From Allolucifera butyrica (GTDB lineage Bacteria > Bacillota > Negativicutes > Sporomusales > UPPP01), in assembly GCF_900476375.1 (NCBI RefSeq), contig NZ_UPPP01000083.1, positions 183,455 to 247,454 on the forward strand: a stretch of DNA of 64,000 nt, in the 5' to 3' direction. The position numbers and the translations under genes were made by a program. Below the pieces are notes generated by a model that saw nothing but the letters and a program-made list of their open reading frames with translations, was not told where the DNA came from and made no database searches. This document shows, piece by piece, positions 52,281 through 60,176 of the stretch (its first letter is position 1; each line of letters opens with the position of its first letter).

Positions 52281-52312
52281 AAAAGCCAGTCATATTTCTG
52301 ACCAGCATTAAA
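52281..52312 (-). terminator. Terminator after the DUF6504-like remnant
   Basis: GCTGGTC / GACTGGC stem followed by six T on the minus strand. Confidence 0.65.
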
Positions 52313-52325
52313 GTAACAAACTATT

Positions 52326-52485
52326 ATTTTTTCTCCACAAACCAACGTCCCTCGTCGCAAAACAGGAAAAATTCCCGCCGGCCTATCCGGCAAGTGTAAC
52401 GTATGCCGCAGCCCCCGCCTTTTAAGGATGCCACCTGCCGGACGTACAGAACCCGGTCAATCTCAACTACCCGCCCGTCTTCCCA
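52326..52485 (-). pseudogene. Remnant of the DUF6504-like gene
   Basis: Frame WEDGRVVEIDRVLYVRQVAS, LKGGGCGIRYTCRIGRREFF, LFCDEGRWFVEKK matches the C-terminal two thirds of the gene at 26152. The start is lost. Confidence 0.8.
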
Positions 52486-52566
52486 TTATAGAGGAAACCA
52501 TTGATAAATTGGGGAGCAACCTCAAACTGATAAAATAAAACTAATCAATAATACAACACATTAAAC

Positions 52567-53208
52567 TTAGTAACCCAGTTCTTTTCCCACAATTATTACT
52601 TTGATTCTGCCATTAATAAACTGTCTTTTTATAGTTACAAATGAATTGCAAATTCTTTCTTCACTTTTACAGTCAATACAATATCCCAAGGATACGCAAG
52701 GTGTTTTTTTGTTGAGTCTTTTTGCATCCAATGGTGCTGTATAATTTCTTACCCTTTTTTCAGCTTCTTCTATATTTTTAACAATCTTATTAATGCCTGC
52801 TACAATAATTACTTGTCTTGGACCGTAAATCATTGGGGCTACTCTACTTCCATTACCATCAATATTGAAAAGTTCTCCTTCCTCGGTTAGTGCATTGGTA
52901 CTGGATAGAAATGTATCTGCGCTAAAAATATTTCTATATAATTGATCTTTTTCTTCACGGGTTATTCCATCTTTGTATTTATCTAAAAAACGATATTTTC
53001 CATTTCGTAGTAAATCAATAACTCCTGTCTCAAAAAGGGTCATAGAATCGCCTACTCCGACGACTGAATCTTCTTTGATTAGTTCTTTTACTTTCTTCAA
53101 TAATTCATTTTCATCTTTCACATAAAAACCAAGGATATTATGTTTTTCTAAACAACTTATGGTTCTTTCTACCCGTTTTTCCCTGTACCATAAAATTGGC
53201 ATATCCAT
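52567..53208 (-). CDS. LUD-domain (LutC/DUF162-like) protein
   Basis: A 213-residue protein with VGVGDSMTLFETGVIDLLRN, FLSSTNALTEEGELFNIDGN, GSRVAPMIYGPRQVIIVAGI and NKIVKNIEEAEKRV. These match the LUD domain of lactate-utilisation proteins and their stand-alone relatives, plus a cysteine set (SLGYCIDCKSEERIC) that may bind an iron-sulfur cluster. It is inserted between the remnants of dinB and its partner gene. Confidence 0.88.
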   Translation of the reverse strand: MDMPILWYREKRVERTISCLEKHNILGFYVKDENELLKKVKELIKEDSVVGVGDSMTLFETGVIDLLRNGKYRFLDKYKDGITREEKDQLYRNIFSADTFLSSTNALTEEGELFNIDGNGSRVAPMIYGPRQVIIVAGINKIVKNIEEAEKRVRNYTAPLDAKRLNKKTPCVSLGYCIDCKSEERICNSFVTIKRQFINGRIKVIIVGKELGY

Positions 53209-53282
53209 ACTACTTTAACCAACCCTTTCTAACGAAGTTAAATGCTACTTTCAAGTGAAAATAACTTTTGATCCCGAGTTTT

Positions 53283-53435
53283 TTAGATGGATAGTTTTTT
53301 GCAAGTACAAATCCCATGATGCACTTCAACGTCCCCACTGACGACAACCGGCTTATCTCTGATTTCTGGTCGATACAGGCACTCTACACTGGCATAAAAA
53401 TTGTTCAAATCTACATGTAGGATCGTATGCTTCAT
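53283..53435 (-). pseudogene. dinB: 5' remnant of dinB
   Basis: Encodes MKHTILHVDLNNFYASVECL and YRPEIRDKPVVVSGDVEVHH, then a one-base insertion (GGGATTTGT for GGGATTGT) shifts the frame. Homology continues only to about KKLGI before the LUD gene region. The start has GGAAC rather than a strong ribosome site. Confidence 0.85.
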
Positions 53436-53453
53436 AGTTCCTTTTTTGAAATA

Positions 53454-53502
53454 GAACATATGTTTGCATTTCAATTATAGGGCTGAGCGGATAGGAGATC
53501 AA
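53454..53502 (-). promoter_or_regulatory. SOS-type promoter of the dinB remnant
   Basis: -35 TTGATC, 17-base spacer, -10 TATAAT, then AAACATATGTTC (GAACATATGTTT on plus), copied from the intact dinB upstream region. It now points toward the LUD gene. Confidence 0.65.
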
Positions 53503-53561
53503 GGAGCGTGGCATAGGTATATATTGGGAAAATAAAAAGACCGGCCATTTGACCGAGCAAA

Positions 53562-53648
53562 TCACGACAACCGAAGGCACATAGAAAGCATCATAACTAT
53601 AGTTATTCCGCCAATAGCAATGATACCATAAATAATATCTAAGAGCAT
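53562..53648 (-). CDS. Small hydrophobic peptide (28 aa)
   Basis: ATG eight bases after AGGAGG. Product MLLDIIYGIIAIGGITIVMM, LSMCLRLS is one transmembrane helix. Strong ribosome site but no terminator or homolog recognised. Confidence 0.4.
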   Translation of the reverse strand: MLLDIIYGIIAIGGITIVMMLSMCLRLS

Positions 53649-53782
53649 TTTCATTCCCTCCTAAAAAATCAGAAAACATTATAGTATATGTGAGATTATT
53701 AAATAATATTCCTCAAAAAGCCATACAAAATACGACACTTTAAAAAGTAAAACCTCGTACTCAAGGATGAAATCTAAAAAAA

Positions 53783-53802
53783 GCCCCCACCTTGCGGTAG
53801 GG
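53783..53802 (-). terminator. Terminator of the 53817 gene
   Basis: CCCTACC-GCAA-GGTGGGG stem followed by GCTTTTTTT on the minus strand. Confidence 0.75.
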
Positions 53803-53816
53803 ACTAAATTATACGT

Positions 53817-54476
53817 CTACTTCGTAAGTTCCATAACTTCAAAGCTGATGATCTGTTCAAACATCAGATACTCTTTCCGGTCTTTAAATTCACCAACATT
53901 GTAAGTCTTATCGAAGGCATAGTATGCATTGCCGGTACCTACGGTACGATTACACCAATCGATAAACTGACTAATTTGGTCACTCGTCAATTCATACTCG
54001 CGTTCACTGGAATCGGTCATAGTGATACGCAATAGGCAATGTCCGACTGGCTCAACTAAATATCCTTCTTCGTCAATATCAATAGCATCAAAGCCAAACA
54101 CCGTATCAGTTAAATTGGTAATTTCTATTTCATGGATTGACAATTCTAAATCAGTTTTTTCAAATGATAATCGTTGGTACATGCCTGCTACAGCAGTTGA
54201 GAACTCACTTACAATACCATCAATCGTGATTTGAACTTTATTGGAATGATCCGTATTTGCATCGGTTATAATGCGAAGCTTTGTTCCAAAAAACTTAAAA
54301 GCAACCTTTCCTTCTGATGACGTAAAAAGCATACTCCCATCATAATAATTTCCGGATGGAAGGTCACTATTTTTAACTGTTTGCCAATCACCAGAAAAGT
54401 TAAAACCAGAATCGGTCGTGTCATATCTTTTCCATCCTGTTTCAGGTGCAGTCAACTGCTGTCCTACTGTCGCCAT
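53817..54476 (-). CDS. Protein with shared C-terminal domain (copy 2, distinct N-terminal sandwich)
   Basis: A 219-residue protein starting MATVGQQLTAPETGWKRYDT after TTGGAGGAAT. Residues 1-150 form a jelly-roll-like domain (FNFSGDWQTVKNSDLPSGNY; VAFKFFGTKLRIITDANTDH), similar in style to carbohydrate-binding modules. Residues about 152-219 are the domain shared with the two LamG proteins (LLRITMTDSSEREYELTSDQ; WCNRTVGTGNAYYAFD). Likely a surface or phage tail accessory protein. Confidence 0.7.
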   Translation of the reverse strand: MATVGQQLTAPETGWKRYDTTDSGFNFSGDWQTVKNSDLPSGNYYDGSMLFTSSEGKVAFKFFGTKLRIITDANTDHSNKVQITIDGIVSEFSTAVAGMYQRLSFEKTDLELSIHEIEITNLTDTVFGFDAIDIDEEGYLVEPVGHCLLRITMTDSSEREYELTSDQISQFIDWCNRTVGTGNAYYAFDKTYNVGEFKDRKEYLMFEQIISFEVMELTK

Positions 54477-54574
54477 TTTATATTCCTCCAATTAATTATT
54501 TTTGAATCCGACATATCCAAGGAATTTCTTAATTGATGTGTGTTTCCTGTATACCGGCTTTCACTTATATACAT
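54464..54574 (-). promoter_or_regulatory. Structured leader with small upstream ORF, copy 2
   Basis: Hairpin TGTATAT / GTATACA (54548-54573), one base changed to a G-U-type pair relative to copies 1 and 3. The frame MYISESRYTGNTHQLRNSLD runs on and overlaps the start of the downstream gene. Confidence 0.5.
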
Positions 54575-54670
54575 TCATTCCGGCTTCTTATTTAAACGGG
54601 TATCTAAAATTTTTTACTCTCTGCCAAAATAAAAAAAGCCCCCGGCCGTAGCCAAGGACGATCTTAATTC

Positions 54671-55810
54671 TTATTGAGTAATCGGTACTACTTTAAAGCT
54701 GATTATTTTTTCAAAAGCCAGATATTCTTTGCTGCCATCAATAATATCATCAAAGCTATAACAAGTGTTGCCAGTGCCGATTGTGCGATTATACCATTGA
54801 ACAAAATTATTAATTTCAGTCGTAGTTAATTTATATTCCCGTTCGCTGGAATCACTCATCGTAACCCGTAACAATGCTTTGCTGGCCGCCTGCGGCGTTG
54901 CAGATGCTTCATTCGAATTGGCACTTTCGTCCCCGTAGTTATCAACTGCGGTAACAATATAGTAATAGGTAGTACCATGAGTAACCGTACTATCGACATA
55001 GCTTGAATTGGTTACATTGCTCGCTATAGTAGTATATGGGCCGCCAGAAGTTACCGCACGTCTTACGTTATAGCCTACAGCACCAGTAACAGCCGTCCAA
55101 GCAAGCATTATTTGAGCATCACCGGCGGTTGCAGTTAAATTTACCGGTGAAGATATTGGCGCATACGGTGCAGTTGGTGGCGTAAAATTTGAAGTCCAGC
55201 GAGCAATACCTTTAGAAATACGGAATTCGTCAATATAACCAGGGAAAACACCTTGTGTGTTATATTTACCTATTGCTGGTACTCCAGTATTCGTAGCTAA
55301 AGACAGACTTGATGTCCAATTCGATTGCAGAATTCCATTCTGAAAAGTATAAAAAGAATTCCCCGATCTACATACTGCGTAATGTGTCCATTGGTTTAAA
55401 ATAACATTACCCATAGATTTGCCGTTTGCACCTGTAATATCCCAAGATGTATTTGTGCTAGAAAAGAAACATGACATTTCAGAATGACCAGAACCGCAAA
55501 CACCAACTAAAAATGTTTGATATACAGCAGAATTATCTCTGGACAAAACAGGCTGATTTGTTCCACTTGCAGTGGTTCTATACTCCCACCAATCAATAGT
55601 AAAGTCCCCACTACCAAAGTCAAAATCATTGCTATTTGGTGTTGTTAAATATTGATTTGTTCCATTTAAATATAACGATGAACCACCAAATTTTGATTCA
55701 GCGGTACTTGTAGCAGCACCATTTTGCGCTACCCATACCTTCCCGCTCTCATCAGTAATTCCACCGTCAAAATGCAATAACGATACTGTGTACTTGTCAT
55801 CAATTGCCAT
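54671..55810 (-). CDS. LamG/concanavalin-like plus fibronectin III protein, C-terminal shared domain (copy 3)
   Basis: A 379-residue paralog of the 40804 gene: LamG-like domain about 10-215 (LLHFDGGITDESGKVWVAQN; NDFDFGSGDFTIDWWEYRTT; NQWTHYAVCRSGNSFYTFQN), fibronectin III about 222-308 (LTATAGDAQIMLAWTAVTGA) and the shared tail (LLRVTMSDSSEREYKLTTTE). The last 65 residues are nearly identical to copy 1 while the N-terminal domain has diverged. Confidence 0.75.
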   Translation of the reverse strand: MAIDDKYTVSLLHFDGGITDESGKVWVAQNGAATSTAESKFGGSSLYLNGTNQYLTTPNSNDFDFGSGDFTIDWWEYRTTASGTNQPVLSRDNSAVYQTFLVGVCGSGHSEMSCFFSSTNTSWDITGANGKSMGNVILNQWTHYAVCRSGNSFYTFQNGILQSNWTSSLSLATNTGVPAIGKYNTQGVFPGYIDEFRISKGIARWTSNFTPPTAPYAPISSPVNLTATAGDAQIMLAWTAVTGAVGYNVRRAVTSGGPYTTIASNVTNSSYVDSTVTHGTTYYYIVTAVDNYGDESANSNEASATPQAASKALLRVTMSDSSEREYKLTTTEINNFVQWYNRTIGTGNTCYSFDDIIDGSKEYLAFEKIISFKVVPITQ

Positions 55811-55859
55811 AATTACATTACCTCCAATTTTTTATTAAGCCGCAATAGTCAAGGAACGC

Positions 55860-55907
55860 TTATAGTGAATGTGCGTTTTCTGTATATCGGCTTTCACTTA
55901 TATACAT
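55860..55907 (-). promoter_or_regulatory. Structured leader with small upstream ORF, copy 3
   Basis: Hairpin TGTATAT / ATATACA (55881-55906) and a 15-residue frame MYISESRYTENAHSL. A longer-range AGCCG / CGGCT pairing with sequence at 55831-55835 is also possible, as in copy 1. Confidence 0.5.
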
Positions 55908-55958
55908 TCATTCCAGCTTCTTAGTTTAAACGGGTGCATTCCGTTTTTTACAAAAAAA

Positions 55959-55980
55959 AGCCGGCCATTTCTGACCGGCT
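55959..55980 (-). terminator. Terminator of the 55994 gene
   Basis: AGCCGG / CCGGCT stem with a ten-base loop followed by eight T on the minus strand. Confidence 0.75.
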
Positions 55981-55993
55981 AAACCTAGGGGAA

Positions 55994-56563
55994 CTATTTT
56001 GAGATTGGAAACTGTATCCCGCCCGTAATCGTCTTCTTATCACCATAGGCCCACCAGCTGATAGACCCAGTCAATGGCCCACTTAATTCAAGAGCCGACC
56101 CATTCCTTGACCATCCAACACCGGCATTCATGATCGGTTTCGGCGTTGTCACGTTAATATGCATTTCGGACTGATCTGTAATAACCAATTTCCCGTTTTC
56201 AAACTTCGTATTTTCCTGGACATTATCCGGAACTTCGTAATCCTTACCGTTTACCTTCACATAAATTTTTCCCTGCCTATTGTCGAACTGCACATCTGCC
56301 TTTTCCTGAACCTGTTTAGCAGTTCCATTCGGCTGCTGGACGGTCATGATTTCCTTTGGCACATAAACAATTTCATGCGTAACGGTATTTTGACCTTGAA
56401 TATATACGGTTTTCAGATCATCCTCTTTAGCTGGAGCGCCGGTAGTGGTGACGTTGATCGCGGGAGCCGTACTTTTTTGTGCCTGCTCCAAGATGTGCTG
56501 CTTCCACTGCTGGTATTCCCGATAGCCAAAAACAAGCAGGGCCAGCACTAATGCCAGCCCCAC
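55994..56563 (-). CDS. Membrane-anchored phage-type protein of the lysis region
   Basis: About 189 residues: one transmembrane helix (GLALVLALLVFGYREYQQWK) then a beta-rich extracytoplasmic part (VTHEIVYVPKEIMTVQQPNG; GKIYVKVNGKDYEVPDNVQE; ITGGIQFPISK). An upstream ATG with GGAGTAAT lies in another frame; adding one A to the AAAA run after it would extend the protein with KFTAFISAHWKYLV, so a recent one-base deletion at the start is likely. The spanin- or scaffold-like position after lysozyme suggests a role in lysis (inference). Confidence 0.5.
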   Translation of the reverse strand: MGLALVLALLVFGYREYQQWKQHILEQAQKSTAPAINVTTTGAPAKEDDLKTVYIQGQNTVTHEIVYVPKEIMTVQQPNGTAKQVQEKADVQFDNRQGKIYVKVNGKDYEVPDNVQENTKFENGKLVITDQSEMHINVTTPKPIMNAGVGWSRNGSALELSGPLTGSISWWAYGDKKTITGGIQFPISK

Positions 56564-56609
56564 AAGATACTTCCAATGCGCGCTTATGAAAGCAGTGAAT
56601 TTTCTTTCA

Positions 56610-56870
56610 TTATATTACTCCAAACACTTTTAACATAATAGCCGCTCCGGCAACATACTTCACAACTGGCAAGATATAAGTATTCACAACAGTAACAGCT
56701 TCTTGAATTTTGGCTTTTACTTTCGCCTGCGCTTCCGCTTTTTTCGCGGCAATAGCGGCCTTTACTACACTATAAAACTCGTTCCATTCTTCTTCCGAGA
56801 GTGAAATGAGTTGGTCCGCCGTAAGCTTGGACAAATCCACTCCATCAACCGTTTTGTTTTCATCAGACAT
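56610..56870 (-). CDS. Small helical membrane protein in the lysis region
   Basis: An 86-residue protein starting MSDENKTVDGVDLSKLTADQ after GGGGAATGC. It has an acidic N-terminus, an Ala/Lys-rich helix (AAIAAKKAEAQAKVKAKIQE) and a C-terminal transmembrane helix (YILPVVKYVAGAAIMLKVFG). No family recognised. Confidence 0.6.
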   Translation of the reverse strand: MSDENKTVDGVDLSKLTADQLISLSEEEWNEFYSVVKAAIAAKKAEAQAKVKAKIQEAVTVVNTYILPVVKYVAGAAIMLKVFGVI

Positions 56871-56903
56871 TCTGCATTCCCCCATTTTTATTTAAATATT
56901 AAA

Positions 56904-56926
56904 ACCACCGCCAAATCAGCGGTGGC
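56904..56926 (-). terminator. Terminator of the lysozyme gene
   Basis: CCACCGC / GCGGTGG stem followed by TTTTAATATTT on the minus strand. Confidence 0.75.
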
Positions 56927-56934
56927 CCTAAACC

Positions 56935-57516
56935 TTACCCGTAATATTCGTCTCCGTCAAAATCTTGGCCATTAATGCTAAAGGCGTCCGTGTACTGCCA
57001 CATCCTGGCCTGCGAAAAATCGTTACTACTTCCCCACTGAGCATTCCAATACAGCACATAATCAGCCAATTGGGCGGTATCAATGGTTCCGGTCAGCCAA
57101 GAGTAGGAAGCGTAAATCCCAACATACTGATATCCGGCATCATTCAGCGCGCAGATAAAGGCGGAACACATATCCGTAATGGTTTGATTATCCGGCATCC
57201 CATTCCGTTCCTTATAGCCGTCTGCATCCTCCATGTCATACCAAATACCTAATTCCGGATTCACTCCATAATCCTGCAAAATCCCCTGCACATATTGTGC
57301 TTCGGCCTTGGCCTCATCGACAGTCAGAGCGTAACTGTAAAAATACACGCCAATTTTCAATCCGGCCGCCAGGGCCCCATTCACGTTGTCAGCAAAGTTT
57401 CCGTCAAGATGACGAAGGCCATAACCCAGCCGGATTATAGCAAACTCGCAGCCGGCATCTATCACTGCTTGCCAATCTACAGTCCCGTTATTTTCGCTTA
57501 CATCAATACCCTTCAT
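56935..57516 (-). CDS. GH25 muramidase (phage-type lysozyme)
   Basis: A 193-residue Glyco_hydro_25 enzyme cleaving peptidoglycan glycan strands: KGIDVSENNGTVDWQAVIDA (first catalytic Asp), FAIIRLGYGLRHLDGNFADN, LGIWYDMEDADGY (catalytic D/E), YVGIYASYSWLTGTID and LYWNAQWGSSNDF. No signal peptide, so it relies on the holin. It overlaps the holin gene by four bases. Confidence 0.92.
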   Translation of the reverse strand: MKGIDVSENNGTVDWQAVIDAGCEFAIIRLGYGLRHLDGNFADNVNGALAAGLKIGVYFYSYALTVDEAKAEAQYVQGILQDYGVNPELGIWYDMEDADGYKERNGMPDNQTITDMCSAFICALNDAGYQYVGIYASYSWLTGTIDTAQLADYVLYWNAQWGSSNDFSQARMWQYTDAFSINGQDFDGDEYYG

Positions 57517-57935
57517 AATTTTACCCCCTTTTCTTCTCTAAGCTGGATAAGCTTCTCCCGGATAAACTGTGGGATATAATCACCATACCCCGCTCTATCA
57601 ATGTTTTCGCAAATGCTCATTCCTTCCATACCGCCATAACCGAAGATGGCCATACTTCGAAACACATGCCCCAGACTCATAGACATGTCCAGCATATTAG
57701 CAAACGCCACCACCGCCAAAATTGTTATTTTGCGGCCAAGCCCTTTAAAGCCGCGCTGACTGCTTAGCGTTCCCGTCTTCCAGGCAGCCACCATTCCGGT
57801 AATATAATCTACGCAGATGAGCACCAATAATGCTTTGATTGGTGCATCCATCCCCCCGACAAGAAATGAAAAAACTGCGCCTATAGCTGAAAATAACCCC
57901 ATAATACGGAGCTCCGTTTGTGTATATTCAATCAC
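57513..57935 (-). CDS. Phage holin (Phage_holin_4_1 / toxin-secretion holin family)
   Basis: A 140-residue membrane protein starting at a GTG after GAGGAGGGGT. It has about three transmembrane helices and the family pattern DAPIKALLVLICVDYITGMV, AAWKTGTLSSQRGFKGLGRK. The C-terminus GYGDYIPQFIREKLIQLREE is charged. It should release the GH25 lysozyme. No capsid, portal or terminase genes are nearby. Confidence 0.9.
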   Translation of the reverse strand: MIEYTQTELRIMGLFSAIGAVFSFLVGGMDAPIKALLVLICVDYITGMVAAWKTGTLSSQRGFKGLGRKITILAVVAFANMLDMSMSLGHVFRSMAIFGYGGMEGMSICENIDRAGYGDYIPQFIREKLIQLREEKGVKL

Positions 57936-58004
57936 GTCCACCCCTCCTCTTAATAAATACATTCAAAAAATACTAAAATTTAAACTATCTAAGACATAAA
58001 AAAA

Positions 58005-58018
58005 CCGCCTGCTGGCGG
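58005..58018 (-). terminator. Terminator upstream of the holin gene
   Basis: CCGCC-AGCA-GGCGG hairpin followed by TTTTTTT on the minus strand. The 58019-58271 stretch upstream has no gene I can see. Confidence 0.65.
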
Positions 58019-58271
58019 CAAGATTCTCTTGGCTTTATATGTTATATAATTTTCTGATATAATCTTCACCTTTAAGAACCGCGCTTAAAGTCGCCGGACT
58101 TCACCCCTGGTTCATGATATCTATCATATAAATGCATTAGTGTCCTCCATGTCTGCTCTTTCATCCAGCATGAAGCGCGGAATGAAAATACTTAATCAAT
58201 ACAAGCTTTATTATCCTTTTCTGATTTTCGAACTTAATTGGAAAAAAACTTTTATTACATACGAAATTCTC

Positions 58272-58748
58272 CTAAACCATCCGTAAATTATTACGAAAAT
58301 GAATTGCTTCCGCTATGTGTTGTCCGTTTATCTTTTCACTTCCGGCAAGATCGGCAATGGCTCGTGCTACTTTGACAATACGGTCGTATCCTCTGGCACT
58401 TAAGTTCATCTTTGTAAAAGCCTGGCGCATCAGGTTTTGCGCATCACGGGTCATAGCGCAGATATTTTTTAACTGCTTGTGACCCATCTGGGAATTACAA
58501 TAAAGACCACACGAACTCAACCGGCGATATTGTACTGCCCGCGCTTCTTCCACCCGCCGGCGGATAACCACGGATGACTCGGCAGTTTGATTACTGACCA
58601 TTTCACTGTATTCCAGACGGGGAACATGAACGTGAATATCAATCCGGTCCAATAACGGCCCGGATATTTTTTTTGCATAGCGGCGGATTTCCTGCTGACT
58701 GCAAGTGCACTCTTTGGCCGGGTCAGTTAAAAAACCGCACGGACAACC
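58272..58748 (-). pseudogene. comM: 3' fragment of comM, copy 2
   Basis: In-frame version of the fragment at 48196: CPCGFLTDPAKECTCSQQEI, RRYAKKISGPLLDRIDIHVH and the C-terminal lid. Its A8 run is intact. Like copy 1 it lacks the N-terminal half, and it begins at the same CTTCACGGTTGTCC boundary. Confidence 0.8.
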
Positions 58749-58771
58749 GTGAAGAGAATACCTCGACTGCC

Positions 58772-59215
58772 ATGACTTTCACCGTACATAAAAAAGTAAT
58801 GCCAGAAAATAAAAACTGCGGCAATACACCCGGCGAAAGAATCCGCTGGGCCCGCTTTGAAATTGGTCTTGATATCGTCGATGTAGCCCGTGAAGCCGGT
58901 CTTTGTACAGGCACTATCAGCCGAATTGAGAATGGCCGGGCTCAAACTGTTGAGATAGAGACCCTTAGAAAACTGGCATCAGTCCTAAACCAACCTGTTT
59001 GGCTCTTGGGCTGCTTTGACCTTCTTCCGGAAAAAACTCTTGCAGAGCGTATCCGGAAAGCTCGGCTCTATCACGGACTGACAAAGTCAGAATTCGCCGC
59101 CAAAATCGGCACCAATGAAAAAACGGTTAGACTTTGGGAGCGTGGTAAATGTAGCCCTACTGAAAAATCAATGAAGATATTAATTCCCTACCTTGAAAAT
59201 CTAAAATTATATTAA
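58772..59215 (+). CDS. Double XRE-type helix-turn-helix regulator, copy 2
   Basis: A 147-residue paralog of the 48695 gene. The two HTH domains are conserved (ARFEIGLDIVDVAREAGLCT; EKTVRLWERGKCSPTEKSMK); the linker differs (LNQPVWLLGCFDLLPEKTLA), so the copies have diverged while both staying intact. It sits between comM and ku fragments. Confidence 0.75.
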   Translation: MTFTVHKKVMPENKNCGNTPGERIRWARFEIGLDIVDVAREAGLCTGTISRIENGRAQTVEIETLRKLASVLNQPVWLLGCFDLLPEKTLAERIRKARLYHGLTKSEFAAKIGTNEKTVRLWERGKCSPTEKSMKILIPYLENLKLY

Positions 59216-59236
59216 TTATATATATTTAATGTAGGA

Positions 59237-59359
59237 AACGAGCCGGCTGCCCCCGCTGCTGGAAATGTTGTCGATTTATTGGCCGCGTTGGAGAGCAGCA
59301 TCAAAGCAATCGAAGAAAAGAACGGAAAGAAACCGAAATCAAAAAAGAAACCGGCATAA
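59237..59359 (+). pseudogene. Fragment resembling the C-terminal tail of bacterial Ku, copy 2
   Basis: Frame NEPAAPAAGNVVDLLAALES, SIKAIEEKNGKKPKSKKKPA, longer than copy 1 at its N-terminal side. No start codon. Followed by the hairpin at 59360-59382. Confidence 0.45.
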
Positions 59360-59382
59360 AGCTTGGCTTTTTAGAGCCAGGC
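59360..59382 (+). terminator. Plus-strand terminator after the ku-like fragment, copy 2
   Basis: GCTTGGCT / AGCCAGGC hairpin followed by TTTTTCTTTT. Confidence 0.65.
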
Positions 59383-59407
59383 TTTTTCTTTTATAAAGCT
59401 TCTTTGA

Positions 59408-59569
59408 TTACACCATATATGTCAACATATTTAATAAATTCCCTATAATTTCATGATTTCTAAATTGTCTTTCATCATCCCATATCATTAAAAAAAATAG
59501 CCCGAATACACAAAGAATCAAAACTACTATAATTATTATAACTATTTCTAAAAATTTTTTTACTTTCAT
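59408..59569 (-). CDS. Small membrane protein downstream of amidase_6 gene, copy 2 only
   Basis: A 53-residue protein: MKVKKFLEIVIIIIVVLILC, VFGLFFLMIWDDERQFRNHE, then IIGNLLNMLTYMV. One or two transmembrane helices. It occupies the place held by the lipoprotein in copy 1, 27 bases after the amidase stop. Confidence 0.5.
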   Translation of the reverse strand: MKVKKFLEIVIIIIVVLILCVFGLFFLMIWDDERQFRNHEIIGNLLNMLTYMV

Positions 59570-59596
59570 CTTTGAAACAAGACCTTTCCATACAAT

Positions 59597-60148
59597 TTAG
59601 TAGGCATTATATGGACAAAGAAACCTAAGTTGTTCGCCACTTTTACGATAATACGCAGTTAAATCTTTATCATTATTTGAATCACTGTGCGCACAATATG
59701 CTAAATTTCCATTTTCCTCTTTTTTTGTTATTATCGCCGAATGATGCCATCCATGTTCAGGATTATAAAATTGAACCACATCTCCAAGATTAGCGTCAAG
59801 ACTAGTATATGATATTTGACAATATCCTCTACTCATCATGTAATTTGCAAATTCTTCTGCACCCACCCATGAATTTGTTCTTACAAAATGTTCTCCTGTA
59901 ATATGGTCGCAAAACCAATCTACCGATACCGGAATTCCGGCATATGTCCAGCATTGTGACACAAAGTTGGTACAATCATTATCAGGATCATAAGGATAAT
60001 TTACATTGGGGTGACTCCAATAAGTATGAGCGTAATATACAGCATCCTTCCTGCTAAACGCAAATGTTTGAGAACTATAATAATAGCCATGACGTTCTCT
60101 AAACTCGTCACGTTTTAGTTCATTTTTAGTATCATCCCATAAACTCAA
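59597..60148 (-). CDS. Amidase_6 (cysteine peptidase/amidase-like) protein, copy 2
   Basis: A 183-residue paralog of the 49795 gene with the catalytic Cys in DPDNDCTNFVSQCWTYAGIP, the His in EHGWHHSAIITKKEENGN and SDSNNDKDLTAYYRKSGEQL. TTG start after GGAGGGAAT. The active-site regions are conserved, the N-terminus diverged. Confidence 0.8.
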   Translation of the reverse strand: MSLWDDTKNELKRDEFRERHGYYYSSQTFAFSRKDAVYYAHTYWSHPNVNYPYDPDNDCTNFVSQCWTYAGIPVSVDWFCDHITGEHFVRTNSWVGAEEFANYMMSRGYCQISYTSLDANLGDVVQFYNPEHGWHHSAIITKKEENGNLAYCAHSDSNNDKDLTAYYRKSGEQLRFLCPYNAY

Positions 60149-60176
60149 TCTATTCCCTCCAACAAATTCTTTATTA

